A stretch of DNA of 64,000 nt from contig NZ_CP109162.1 of assembly GCF_035920445.1 (NCBI RefSeq), forward strand, positions 1,054,001-1,118,000, given 5' to 3'. This document shows, in pieces, positions 7,873 to 16,218 of the stretch (positions within the stretch are counted from its first letter, which is position 1; each line of letters begins with the position of its first letter). The position numbers and the translations under genes were made by a program. The stretch comes from Nocardia sp. NBC_01730 (lineage in GTDB: Bacteria; Actinomycetota; Actinomycetes; Mycobacteriales; Mycobacteriaceae). Below the pieces are notes generated by a model. The model had not been told where the DNA came from. It saw nothing but the letters and a program-made list of their open reading frames with translations, and made no database searches.

Positions 7873-8613
7873 ATGTCGGGAGGCAGGCTCACCCAGGCCG
7901 AACGCAGACAGATCGCCCTGGGACTGGCCGACAACCTCCCCTACGCGGCGATCGCCCGGCGTCTGGATCGTCCGACCTCGACGATCACGCGGGAGGTAAT
8001 GCGAAACGGCGGCCCCGCGTCCTACCGTTCCGACCTCGCCCAACGCGCCACCGAACGCCGCGCCCTACGGCGCGCACAGCCCGGGCCGCGGGAGCGGCCA
8101 TCCCCAGCACCCGGCCGCGGACGCGATGCCGAATCCGTCCGCGACTACGAGGAAACGTTCACCACCATGCTCATGCAACAGGGCATGCCCAGAACGACAG
8201 CCCGGGTGCTGACCTGTCTTTTCACCGCGGACACCGGCAGTCTCACCGCACCCGAAGTCGTCGGGCGACTCCAGATCAGCCCGCCGTCGGTCTCCAAGGC
8301 GATCAAATTCCTCGAACTCCAGGGCCTGGTCCGCCGCGAAACCGATGAACGCCGCCGCGTGCGCTACATCGTCGACGACAACGTCTGGTATCAGGCGACG
8401 ATCGACAGCGCCCGCGGCATGGCCGAGGTCGCCGAGATCACCCGCCAAGGCGTCGAGATCTTCGGCCACGGCACCCCGACCGCCACCCGTCTGGCGAACA
8501 TGGCCCGCTTCAGCGACTTCATCAGCGAAAGTATCCTGCGAGCCGCGGCGCAGAGCCGCGAGATCCTCCACCCGAATACCGCGACGAGTTCGAAGGCTAC
8601 GGAGACGCGGTAG
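7873..8613 (+). CDS. MarR-like regulator with IS30-type HTH
   Basis: A 246-residue DNA-binding protein with two different helix-turn-helix regions. Residues about 5-45 (RLTQAERRQIALGL, AAIARRLDRPTSTITREV) match the IS30-transposase-type HTH. Residues about 95-190 form a MarR/GbsR winged helix (LTAPEVVGRLQISPPSVSKA, then IKFLELQGLVRRETDERRR). ATG 7873 follows AAGGAGACCGTC. It diverges from the alpha/beta hydrolase and probably controls it. The combination is found in actinomycete regulators, but its ligand is unknown. Confidence 0.75.
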   Translation: MSGGRLTQAERRQIALGLADNLPYAAIARRLDRPTSTITREVMRNGGPASYRSDLAQRATERRALRRAQPGPRERPSPAPGRGRDAESVRDYEETFTTMLMQQGMPRTTARVLTCLFTADTGSLTAPEVVGRLQISPPSVSKAIKFLELQGLVRRETDERRRVRYIVDDNVWYQATIDSARGMAEVAEITRQGVEIFGHGTPTATRLANMARFSDFISESILRAAAQSREILHPNTATSSKATETR

Positions 8614-8699
8614 TCGGACGAACCTGAGTTTGGGCGTGAAGGCGGCTACTCACTTGTCTCCCTCATCTGAAAATCGTTGATCGCCCGCCCGCGCTGAAA

Positions 8700-8737
8700 A
8701 GGACTCCGAACATCGCAGAAGAGGACTTCGAACATCG
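8700..8737. repeat. tandem 16-bp direct repeat
   Basis: AGGACTCCGAACATCG (8700-8715) and AGGACTTCGAACATCG (8722-8737) differ at one base and have a 22-base period. They sit at the broken end of the IS3 remnant. Possibly a junction duplication. Confidence 0.5.
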
Positions 8738-8741
8738 ACAC

Positions 8742-9129
8742 TCGTCGACGGCTGCGTCGATCACTTCTCGTGCTTGTTCTCGAAATCCGCGCTGCTGGAC
8801 AGCATTTCCAGCAGCTCGTGTGCTTTTCCCAGCACGGCGAGGGCCTTGTCCTTGCACGCCAACTCTTCCCGAGTGCGCGCGAGCTCGGCTTCCAACTTCT
8901 CCGCCCGTTTATCGGATTCGGTTTTCGTCGGCTTCGGCCCGGTCGGCCTAGCGGACAACGCATTCAACGCGCCCGCGTCCCGGGCACGGCGCCACTCGAT
9001 CACATGCGAGTGATACATCCCCTCCCGGCGCAGCAACGCACCCCGAGCTCCCGGCTCGGTCAACAGCTCGTATTCGGCCACGACCGCCAGCTTGTACTCC
9101 GGCGTAAACGACCGCCGCTTCGGCCGGCC
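8742..9129 (-). pseudogene. IS3-family orfA remnant
   Basis: OrfA of an IS3-family element: the HTH half (GGRPKRRSFTPEYKLAVVAEY, truncated at its first residues), then the coiled-coil leucine-rich half (RAEKLEAELARTREELACKD), stop at 8761. Only about eight codons of orfB remain after it (VIDAAVDE), then the sequence breaks off at about 8742. The N-terminal start is lost at 9129/9130, where a fragment of a kinase gene is joined. Not functional. Confidence 0.8.
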
Positions 9130-9221
9130 ACCTGCGCGACAGCGGCATCGCCGAAGTCGTGTCCGCGGTGGTGGCATCAGCGATGAGCCGCGACCCCCGC
9201 GAACGGCCGTCCGCGGCGGAG
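9130..9221 (+). pseudogene. 92-bp copy of the PknK-like kinase gene
   Basis: These 92 bases are identical to the reverse complement of 28855-28946, inside the kinase-regulator gene at 26410-29682. In frame they read LRDSGIAEVVSAVVASAMS and RDPRERPSAAE, the end of the kinase domain. Both edges are sharp: IS3 orfA on one side, unrelated sequence on the other. A gene shard moved by illegitimate recombination or copied from elsewhere. Confidence 0.9.
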
Positions 9222-9275
9222 GATTCAGTCAAGACTCTGGGCGACAATGGCTGGTTTGTGTCCGGAGTTCTGCGG

Positions 9276-9362
9276 CTACTGACACCTGGCCGGCTGCGCG
9301 ATCGCGGCCGCCGTCCCGGCGAGGCCGCCGCCGACGACCAGGACTTTGTGTACGGCAGTCAC
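9276..9362 (-). pseudogene. Flavoprotein 5' fragment
   Basis: A GTG at 9362 with AAAGGAG upstream starts TAVHKVLVVGGGLAGTAAAIA, a Rossmann FAD-binding N-terminus (GGGLAG). After about 22 residues the similarity ends and a TAG follows at 9276. It is the first part of an FAD-dependent oxidoreductase gene with the rest lost. Confidence 0.6.
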
Positions 9363-9374
9363 TGGGACTCCTTT

Positions 9375-9451
9375 GTCGGGGTCGGTGGGGTCGTCGATGA
9401 CCGCCACCGTACAACCGAGGCTGTCCAGGACTCGCTGCTGCGCTTCGCTGA
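9375..9451 (-). repeat. 77-bp copy of monooxygenase 3' region
   Basis: The reverse complement matches 15904-15980, in the C-terminal part of the FAD monooxygenase at 14586-16166, with one mismatch (TGT for TGC). It encodes SEAQQRVLDSLGCTVAV and IDDPTDPD, then runs into the flavoprotein start. Upstream in the same frame (RSAVHSIRPVDTNGRVV) it may be more of a related monooxygenase. Confidence 0.9.
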
Positions 9452-9511
9452 CCACGCGCCCGTTGGTGTCGACCGGGCGGATGCTGTGCACCGCCGAGCG
9501 CTGCGGTGGTA

Positions 9512-10616
9512 TTGAACCGAAACTATTGGGTTTCCTCCAGGGTCGTGTAGCGGACGTGCGGCGCGCGGAAGTAGCCGCGGACGGTGTCGGGCTGGCGTTG
9601 GCGGCGATGCAGGAACCGGCGGGTTTCCCGGGCGAGGTCGTCGGTGGAGCGGGCGCGGGCGGCGTGGACGTGCCGTTCGACGTCGGCATTGAGGATCTCG
9701 TCTGGGTTGAGTTCGGGGCTGTAGCCAGGCATCAGGTGCAACTGGACGCGGTGGGCGTTTTCGGCCAGCCACGCAGTCACGGCCTTGCTGCGGTGCACCG
9801 GGTGTCGGTCGGCGATCACATGGACCTTGCATCCGGCTTGACGGGCCAGCCGATCCAGGAACGTAATGAAGACCTTCGCTGTGAACCGGCCGGTGAACAC
9901 CGAAAACCACAGTGCGCCACGAAAAGCGATGGCAGACATGATATTCACACGCAGGCGCTTGCTGTTGACCCGCACCAGCGGAGTGCTGCCCCTCGGTGCC
10001 CAGGACCGGCCGGGTGGAGCGGTGTCGCTGCGCAACCCGCACTGATCAGTCCACGCCACCACAGCGTTCTCGCCGCGGGCGCGTGCGACGATGGCGGGAT
10101 ACTCGACCTCCAGCCACTCGGCCACCTTCTCCGATTTCTGCCGGTAGGCCCGCCGCGCCGGGCGTTGCGGAGTGAACCCGTGGCGGCGCAGCCACTTGCC
10201 CACGCCCTGCTCGGTCATGACGACGCCGACGACCATGCGGATCAGCTCGGCGACCAGGACACGGGTCCACAACGGACCGCCGATCAACAACTCCTCAGGG
10301 GTGTAGTCGGCCATCGCGGTGAACAGCACCGCGCGGTCCTCGGCACTGATCGCCTCGCCCCGCCCGGTACGCGACTTGACCGGAGCGGCAAGCGATTCCC
10401 GCCCGCCAGCCTGGTACTTACGCCACCAGGTCCCCACCGACCGCTGCGAGACCCCGAACATCTCGGCAGCCTCGCGGTAGCCGCTCACCCGTCCCGACTC
10501 CAGCGCGGCCACCACCCGCAGCCGCACCACCTCCTGCGCAGCAGGCGACAACCGCCGCAGGTCCACATCACTCACACACGCTCAACGAACAAGGCAACGA
10601 AGAAGTTTCGGTTCAA
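9512..10616 (-). mobile_element. IS630-family insertion sequence
   Basis: A complete element of about 1.1 kb bounded by perfect 13-bp inverted repeats, TTGAACCGAAACT at 9512-9524 and its complement at 10604-10616. TA-containing dinucleotides flank both ends, as expected for the TA-targeting IS630/Tc1 superfamily. The transposase fills it, its stop codon overlapping the left repeat. It sits between monooxygenase fragments and an integrase-tail remnant. Confidence 0.85.
9523..10575 (-). CDS. IS630-family transposase
   Basis: A 350-residue transposase of IS9512-10616. N-terminal HTH (GYREAAEMFGVSQRSVGTWW), a winged-helix part (GVGKWLRRHGFTPQRP), then the DDE catalytic core: VVAWTDQCGLR, VHVIADRHPVHRS and YSPELNPDEILNADVER. 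Starts at GTG 10575. The frame is intact and the terminal repeats are perfect, so this is the element in the window most likely to be active. Confidence 0.95.
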   Translation of the reverse strand: MSDVDLRRLSPAAQEVVRLRVVAALESGRVSGYREAAEMFGVSQRSVGTWWRKYQAGGRESLAAPVKSRTGRGEAISAEDRAVLFTAMADYTPEELLIGGPLWTRVLVAELIRMVVGVVMTEQGVGKWLRRHGFTPQRPARRAYRQKSEKVAEWLEVEYPAIVARARGENAVVAWTDQCGLRSDTAPPGRSWAPRGSTPLVRVNSKRLRVNIMSAIAFRGALWFSVFTGRFTAKVFITFLDRLARQAGCKVHVIADRHPVHRSKAVTAWLAENAHRVQLHLMPGYSPELNPDEILNADVERHVHAARARSTDDLARETRRFLHRRQRQPDTVRGYFRAPHVRYTTLEETQ

Positions 10617-10750
10617 ATACTTGACACTCGAAGAAGATATTCTTTCCCGCCTGCGTCGTGCCCGAGAGGAGGGTTGGCGAGGCGAGATCGAGGGTCTCGA
10701 ACTGCCCCTCACATTCCTTCGAGGCAAACGAGCCCAGACGCAGCGGAGAC
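10617..10750 (+). pseudogene. Integrase C-terminal tail remnant
   Basis: One frame reads EDILSRLRRAREEGWRGEIEG then LELPLTFLRGKRAQTQR, a charged helical tail resembling the end of actinobacterial site-specific recombinases (usual pattern ...EGWLGEIEGIDLTL...). No catalytic part is present; the IS630 lies directly upstream. A remnant only. Confidence 0.45.
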
Positions 10751-10919
10751 TTCTTCGACGGTCGGGCAGGTCGAGATCGGGATGCCGTCACCACCGCCGC
10801 GCCACTGAGTTGGAGGTCTCGGAGTCACCTCGGCCGAAGTCGGACAGGACTCGTCCCACGTGAAGCCACTGGAATCGACGCCTGCACGCGATAGGTGGGC
10901 GGTGCCGCCGACGCGACTT

Positions 10920-11606
10920 CTAGATCTTCAGCAATCCGTGGTGCTGTTCCACAGCTTTGATGGTGCGTTCGATGTCGCCGGCGATGATGGATTCGACAAG
11001 TTCGCTGTGGATGGCTACCCGGTGTTGGTAGTAGCCGGCGTCATCGGTGGGAGTTTCGGCGTCGGCGTGTGCCGACAGATCCTTGATGCAGGCTGTCATG
11101 CTCAGGTAGACCGCGCGGGCCATGTGGTTGGTGGTGATCTCGGCGATGCGTTCGTGTAGTTGCCAGTTGGCGCGCATGAACGCGTCGACGTCGGAGGTCG
11201 ACTGCTTGAGCTTGGAGAGCAAGGTGCGCAAGGCGACGATGTCGTCGGCGTCGCGGTGACGTGCCGCGTCGGTGTCGACGAGGAGTTCGAGGGCGTCGCG
11301 CACGGCGATGGCGTCGGCGACAGTAGTCGGTTGCTCGCGGACGGTCAGTAGGGTGTGTCGCAGACGAACGACGGGGCTCAGGTTGGCCACGAACAGTCCG
11401 CCGCCGCGCCCGGGCCGGATTTCGATGTTGCCCCGGTCGGCAAGCAGGCGAACCGCTTCGCTGACGGTGGAGCGCGCGAAGCCGGTCTGTTCGCGCAGTT
11501 CATCCATGGTGCCGACCCAGTCGCCCGCGCTGAGGCCACGATCGATGATCATCTGGGCGATGTTCGCCGCAAGTGCTTCTGCTCGTGTCTGTACCCCGTT
11601 AACCAC
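10920..11606 (-). CDS. GntR-family regulator (FadR/FCD type)
   Basis: A 228-residue repressor: winged helix at residues about 8-75 (ELREQTGFARSTVSEAVRLL) and an FCD all-helical ligand domain at about 95-220 (VRDALELLVDTDAARH, NWQLHERIAEITTNHMA). FCD members usually bind organic acids through a metal held by Asp and His residues. It starts at GTG 11606 and diverges from the amidohydrolase unit. The 15-bp inverted repeat found before both units of the following cluster is its likely operator. Confidence 0.9.
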   Translation of the reverse strand: MVNGVQTRAEALAANIAQMIIDRGLSAGDWVGTMDELREQTGFARSTVSEAVRLLADRGNIEIRPGRGGGLFVANLSPVVRLRHTLLTVREQPTTVADAIAVRDALELLVDTDAARHRDADDIVALRTLLSKLKQSTSDVDAFMRANWQLHERIAEITTNHMARAVYLSMTACIKDLSAHADAETPTDDAGYYQHRVAIHSELVESIIAGDIERTIKAVEQHHGLLKI

Positions 11607-11664
11607 TCGGGTAATTTACCAGAGATCGACATGATTCTGCAGTATTCGGACATTTAAACCTGAA

Positions 11665-11679
11665 AACCATCAAAAGGTT
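11665..11679. promoter_or_regulatory. AACC-N7-GGTT operator, unit 1
   Basis: AACCATCAAAAGGTT lies 67 bases before the amidohydrolase start, between it and the divergent gntR gene, followed by CGGATGTTATA. The same layout, AACC-N7-GGTT then CGGAGGTTTTA, precedes the monooxygenase unit. Likely a GntR-type operator over the promoter. Confidence 0.6.
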
Positions 11680-11746
11680 CGGATGTTATAGAGTGCGAGG
11701 GTGGCTCCGGTCACACAATCATGGATCTCGAATCGAGGAGGCAACG

Positions 11747-13120
11747 ATGTCACGAGTGGTGGTCAAAGGCGGAACGGTTGTCACCATGGAGCCGGGGCAG
11801 TCGCCGCAACGGGCGGATGTGCTGATCGAGGACGACAAGATCGTGGCGATCGAGCCTTCCATCACGGCCGATGCTGCGCTGATCGACGCCACCAACTGCG
11901 TCGTGGCACCAGGCCTTGTGGACACGCACCGGCATGTGTGGCAAGCGGGCCTTCGTGGTGTGACCGCCGACATGGTGTTGAAGGACTACTTCCGTAGCGT
12001 CCGTTTTCAGGCGTCGCCGGTCTATCGCCCCGAGGACATCGAGGTGGGCAATCTCGCCGGGATGCTCGAGGCGATCGACGCGGGGGTCACCAGCGTTCTG
12101 GACTTCTCCCATTCGATTTCCTCGCCCGATCACGCCGAGGCTGCCATCGACGGAACGATCGGCTCCGGGGGGCGCAGTCAGTTCGCTCTCGGATTCAATG
12201 ATGTTGTAGGCCAGCACAAGTCGCTCGACACAGCCCAGGGCCGCCTGCAACTGGCCGAATCTCTGCGGAAGGGCAGGCTGGCGGCGGACGACGCTCTGGT
12301 GACGCTGGGTATCGCGCTGTCGGATCTGCCGGAGGTCGGACTCGAGCGCATCCGCGCCGAGTTGGAGGGAGCGAGGAGGCTGGGATTGCGTAGCACCACC
12401 AACGCGCTGGCGATTCTCTTCAACGATCCCGTCGACGACATCGAGGTTCTGGACGGAGCGGGTTTGCTCGGTCCTGACATCGTCTGGGTGCACCTGAACT
12501 ACGCATCGGCAGAGCAGTTCCGTCGTGTCGTGGAGACCGGTGGTTCCGTGTCGACCTGCCCGGAAGCGGAAATGGCCATGGGTATAGGCCGTCCCGCAAC
12601 CGAGCGCGTGCTCGCCGCTGGCGGGCGCTGCACCCTGGGGTGTGACGTCACTACCTCGGTGTCGGGCAGTTTGTTGCAGCAGGCACGAACCGCGATGCAG
12701 GTCGGACGGCTGTTGGACGCCGACGAGCGTATGGCCACCGGCAAGGCGCCGTTGTCGGTTCCGCCGTCGTGCGAAACCATGCTGAAAGCGGCAACGATCT
12801 GGGGTGCGGAGGCGTTGGGGCAGTCGCATCGGATCGGTAGTCTGCGTCCTGGGAAGCAAGCCGACCTGATCGTCGTGCGAACCGACGCGGTGAACACCGC
12901 ACCGATGATCGATCCCTATGCGACGCTGATCACCCAGGCGCAACCGTCCAACATCGACACAGTCGTGATCGCGGGCGAGGTCCGCAAGTCCGGCGGCCGC
13001 CTGCGCGCGGACTGGTCGGCGGTGCAGAAGCGCTTGGAGCAGTCGAAAGAGCACGTGGCGCGTGCGGTCGCCGAACGCGGCGGGTTGCTGCCCCAGCCCG
13101 CGCTGGACCTGCCCTGGTGA
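11747..13120 (+). CDS. Amidohydrolase (chlorohydrolase/deaminase group)
   Basis: A 457-residue metal-dependent amidohydrolase of the TrzA/AtzA/guanine-deaminase group. Metal-binding HxH is DTHRHVW (His61, His63), a further His site is WVHLNYAS, and LGCDVTTS holds the Asp. The C-terminus GSLRPGKQADLIVV is the usual end of the composite beta domain. ATG 11747 follows GAGGAGGCAACG. First gene of unit 1, with cupin and cyclase-family hydrolase behind it. It probably removes an amine or hydrolyses a cyclic amide; substrate unknown. Confidence 0.85.
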   Translation: MSRVVVKGGTVVTMEPGQSPQRADVLIEDDKIVAIEPSITADAALIDATNCVVAPGLVDTHRHVWQAGLRGVTADMVLKDYFRSVRFQASPVYRPEDIEVGNLAGMLEAIDAGVTSVLDFSHSISSPDHAEAAIDGTIGSGGRSQFALGFNDVVGQHKSLDTAQGRLQLAESLRKGRLAADDALVTLGIALSDLPEVGLERIRAELEGARRLGLRSTTNALAILFNDPVDDIEVLDGAGLLGPDIVWVHLNYASAEQFRRVVETGGSVSTCPEAEMAMGIGRPATERVLAAGGRCTLGCDVTTSVSGSLLQQARTAMQVGRLLDADERMATGKAPLSVPPSCETMLKAATIWGAEALGQSHRIGSLRPGKQADLIVVRTDAVNTAPMIDPYATLITQAQPSNIDTVVIAGEVRKSGGRLRADWSAVQKRLEQSKEHVARAVAERGGLLPQPALDLPW

Positions 13121-13157
13121 TATCACCCGCTCATATCCGGATTCGGAGGAACCCCTC

Positions 13158-13532
13158 ATGCATCTGATTCGCGCGGCCCAGGCCGTCCCGTACCAGGCCC
13201 CCGGGCACGCCGGTGTCGACTCACGCCGCCTACAGGGGCGTGAGGCCGGTGGCCCGGACCGGGCATCGGTGTCGATCTCGACCTACCCCCCAGGGTCGGC
13301 GGTGGAGCCGTTGCCGACTGCGACGGACACGATCTACGTCGTGCTGACGGGTGAGCTCGAACTCAACGGCCATCTCGGCGATTCGGCGCTGACACTGGCC
13401 GAGCACGATTCGGTGTTCCTGCCTCGCGGCGAAGTCCGGTCCCTACGCAATCGGGCCGCCGAGAACGCCACGTTGCTCGTAGTCCTGCTGGCAGCAGTCG
13501 GAGGTGACGATGAGCAGCCTGCCCACCTATGA
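13158..13532 (+). CDS. Small cupin-domain protein
   Basis: A 124-residue single cupin (residues about 40-110: YPPGSAVEPLPTATDTIYVV, then HDSVFLPRGEVRSLRN). It lacks the classical two-His motif 1, so metal binding is uncertain. ATG 13158 after GGAGGA. Its end overlaps the following cyclase gene by 23 bases, so the two are translationally coupled. It may be an isomerase, a lyase or an accessory protein. Confidence 0.75.
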   Translation: MHLIRAAQAVPYQAPGHAGVDSRRLQGREAGGPDRASVSISTYPPGSAVEPLPTATDTIYVVLTGELELNGHLGDSALTLAEHDSVFLPRGEVRSLRNRAAENATLLVVLLAAVGGDDEQPAHL

Positions 13533-14463
13533 CGAATTGCCCGCGGCGCCCGACGGCGGCCGCAGCGGATGGGGCCTGTTCGGCGCCGATGACGAACTCG
13601 GCCTGATCAACCTGTTGACCCCACAGCGAGTGGCAGCCGCCGCGGCGTTGGTGCGCCGTGGAGCCCGGTTCCCGTTGGACGCGCCGTGGGGGATGTTCGA
13701 CCCGCCACTGAACAGTGCCCGTGGCAACCCCCGCCACCACGTGATCGCCCAGCCCGGCGGAATCGGGTTCGACGACGTGTGGGACAACGTCTATCCCCAG
13801 GCGGGCAGTCAGTGGGACTCGTTGGCGCACATCGGCTACAGCCGACAGTCGTACTACAACGGCGCGACCTCCGACGGGGTGCGTGCGGGCCGCAACGGGA
13901 TCGACAAATGGGCCGCGCGTGGCATCGCGGGACGCGGCATCGTCCTGGACATGCCTGCCGCCATGGCGGCACTCGGGCGCCCCTACGACCCGGGTGACAC
14001 GGTGGAATTCGGTCCCGAGGAATTGGAAGCCGCCCGCGAACTGGCGGCGGTCGAGTACCTGCCGGCCGACATCCTCGTGCTGCACACCGGTTTCGCGAAG
14101 TGGTACACCGGGCAGTCATTCGACACCCGCAAACAACTGCCGCGGCAACTGCGCGCGCCGGGATTGGCGCACAGCGAAGAGGTGTGTCGATACCTGTGGA
14201 ACACCCACGCTGCCGCGATCGCCTCCGACACCTTCGCGGTAGAGGCATGGCCCGCCGACACCAGCCCGGCCGCGGCACCGTTCGGGTTCATCCACCAGAT
14301 GCTCATCGGTAGTTTCGGTATGGCGCTGGGCGAGTTGTGGTGGCTCGACGACCTGGCCCGTGATTGTGCGGTGACCGGAGTCTACGAGGGCATGCTCGTC
14401 AGCGCTCCCAGTCCGGCGCCCGGCGGCATCGCCTCGGCGCCGAACGCCGTTTTCCTCAAATAA
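13510..14463 (+). CDS. Cyclase-family metal hydrolase
   Basis: A 317-residue member of the cyclase family (PF04199; relatives are kynurenine formamidase and isatin hydrolase). The metal site appears as SQWDSLAHIGY in place of the classical HxGTHxDxPxH, a variant common in larger members. GRGIVLDMPAA and DILVLHTGFAKWY are further family blocks. ATG 13510 preceded by GGAGGTGACG is preferred over GTG 13504. Last gene of unit 1. A truncated homologue lies at 33825. It likely opens a lactam, lactone or amide ring. Confidence 0.85.
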   Translation: MSSLPTYDELPAAPDGGRSGWGLFGADDELGLINLLTPQRVAAAAALVRRGARFPLDAPWGMFDPPLNSARGNPRHHVIAQPGGIGFDDVWDNVYPQAGSQWDSLAHIGYSRQSYYNGATSDGVRAGRNGIDKWAARGIAGRGIVLDMPAAMAALGRPYDPGDTVEFGPEELEAARELAAVEYLPADILVLHTGFAKWYTGQSFDTRKQLPRQLRAPGLAHSEEVCRYLWNTHAAAIASDTFAVEAWPADTSPAAAPFGFIHQMLIGSFGMALGELWWLDDLARDCAVTGVYEGMLVSAPSPAPGGIASAPNAVFLK

Positions 14464-14511
14464 GTGAACTGAACCGCTTGACACGTCCTTTGTGACACGC
14501 AACACTCATAA

Positions 14512-14526
14512 AACCGCTTAAAGGTT
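14512..14526. promoter_or_regulatory. AACC-N7-GGTT operator, unit 2
   Basis: AACCGCTTAAAGGTT, followed by CGGAGGTTTTA, lies 60 bases before the monooxygenase. It repeats the layout at 11665-11679. A second AACCGCTT half lies at 14472-14479. Likely site for the GntR regulator. Confidence 0.6.
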
Positions 14527-14585
14527 CGGAGGTTTTATGAATACTCTGGCCAACGGCAGCGGGACAACCGTGAGAAGGAGTGAAA

Positions 14586-16166
14586 GTGTCTGACCTTTAC
14601 GACGTCGTGGTCGTGGGCTACGGACCTTCGGGTGAGGTTGCCGCGTCGACTCTGGGTGGCCAGGGGCACCGGGTCGCGGTTTTCGAGCGGCACGAAGCGG
14701 TGTACCCGCTGCCTCGGATGGTGACCTTCGACGGCGAAGCGTGTCGCACTGTGCAGGCGACGGGCACCGATGTCAACAGGGCACTGTCGACATCGGTGGT
14801 CCTGGACGCGTGCCTGTTCGGTGACGCCGACGCCGACCCGTTGTTGACCGTGGACTGGACCGGCGAACAGTGTGGTTTCCCCGCCCACAATTCGATCTTC
14901 CAGCCCGATGTCGAGTCGACGCTGCGTGAGCGCGTCGACGCGATGGACACCGTCGATGTGTTCCGCGGGACCGAGGTGGTCGGGCTGGTCAATCACGACG
15001 ATCACGTCGAGGTGACCGTGCGGCCCAAGGGCTCGCACGAGGACCGGAACGCCTGGGTGGTGCGGGCGAAGTACGTGATCGGCGCCGATGGCACCAACAG
15101 TTTCGTGCGACAGGCCGCGGGTATCGAAATGACCGACTTCGGCATGCACGAGCGTTGGCTGAACTTCGACATGAACAAGAAGAAGCCGCTGCCCGAGCAG
15201 TTCGACAAGCTGATCATGATCATGGATCCCGCGCGCCCGCATATGTACATGCCGCTCGGCACCGATCGGCAGCGCTTCGAGATGCGCGTGGCCGACGACG
15301 AAACCGATGACCAGATGCACGACCCCGAGGTCGCTTGGGAGTTCCTGCGTTCCCGTCACGGTTTGGGGGAGGAACACTTCTCGATCTGCCGCCAGGTTGT
15401 CTACCACTACTACACGAAGGTGGCCAAGCGGTGGCGTGCCGGTCGGGTGTTCATCGCCGGAGACGCGGCACACACCATGACCCCCTACATGGGCCAGGGC
15501 GGTTGTTCGGCGATCCGCGACGGCCGCAACCTGGCATGGAAGCTGCACCTGGTTCTCAACGGGGTCGCCGAGGATCGGCTGCTCGATGAATACCAGATCG
15601 AACGCGAACCGCATGTCACAGAACTGGTGGTCACCAGCCACAAGCTCGCCGAGATCGTCAACATGGTCGACGAAGCCGAGGCCGCCGAGCGCAACTACGC
15701 GATGCGCAACAACCTCACCCCGCCGTTGCCGCCGTTCCCGAAACTGGCAAACGGGGTACTGCATCGCGAACCCGACGACACGGTGGCCACCATCACCGGC
15801 AGCCTTGCACCGCAAGGCCGGATTCGCCGCCACGGCTCACGGGCACGCGGCGACGATCTGCTCGGGCACGGTTTCCAATTGATCAGCCGCCGTTCCCCCC
15901 AGCTCAGCGAAGCGCAGCAGCGAGTCCTGGACAGCCTCGGTTGCACGGTGGCGGTCATCGACGACCCCACCGACCCCGACGCGATCGAAGACATCGACGG
16001 CGTCTATCGGGCATTCCTGGATGCCGCGGGCACCGACGCCTACATCATGCGCCCGGATTGGTACATCTTCGGCGTCGCCGCCGACGGCGCGATCGGTGAA
16101 CTCGTCGACGAACTCGCCGCGCGCCTGCACCTGTCCTCGATCACCGAGACCGCCCCCGCCGCATGA
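14586..16166 (+). CDS. MhpA-like FAD aromatic monooxygenase
   Basis: A 526-residue class A flavoprotein hydroxylase resembling 3-(3-hydroxyphenyl)propionate hydroxylase. Features in order: GYGPSG at 11-16, the R/K-rich substrate domain, GADGTNS, and the FAD ribityl motif AGDAAHTMTPYMGQGG, then a thioredoxin-like C-terminus. GTG 14586 has AAGGAG five bases upstream. A 77-base piece of its 3' end (15904-15980) also occurs at 9375-9451. First gene of unit 2; it probably adds hydroxyl to a phenolic or heteroaromatic ring. Soluble, NAD(P)H-dependent by family. Confidence 0.88.
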   Translation: MSDLYDVVVVGYGPSGEVAASTLGGQGHRVAVFERHEAVYPLPRMVTFDGEACRTVQATGTDVNRALSTSVVLDACLFGDADADPLLTVDWTGEQCGFPAHNSIFQPDVESTLRERVDAMDTVDVFRGTEVVGLVNHDDHVEVTVRPKGSHEDRNAWVVRAKYVIGADGTNSFVRQAAGIEMTDFGMHERWLNFDMNKKKPLPEQFDKLIMIMDPARPHMYMPLGTDRQRFEMRVADDETDDQMHDPEVAWEFLRSRHGLGEEHFSICRQVVYHYYTKVAKRWRAGRVFIAGDAAHTMTPYMGQGGCSAIRDGRNLAWKLHLVLNGVAEDRLLDEYQIEREPHVTELVVTSHKLAEIVNMVDEAEAAERNYAMRNNLTPPLPPFPKLANGVLHREPDDTVATITGSLAPQGRIRRHGSRARGDDLLGHGFQLISRRSPQLSEAQQRVLDSLGCTVAVIDDPTDPDAIEDIDGVYRAFLDAAGTDAYIMRPDWYIFGVAADGAIGELVDELAARLHLSSITETAPAA

Positions 16167-16218
16167 CCGGCCACGACACCGAACATCGTGTATCCCGCGC
16201 CCGCGTGAAAGGCTCACA

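Noticed and set aside
9346..10863. Rightward 505-codon frame across the IS630
   Set aside because: It is antisense to a perfect IS630 transposase; only its last part, after 10617, resembles a real protein tail.
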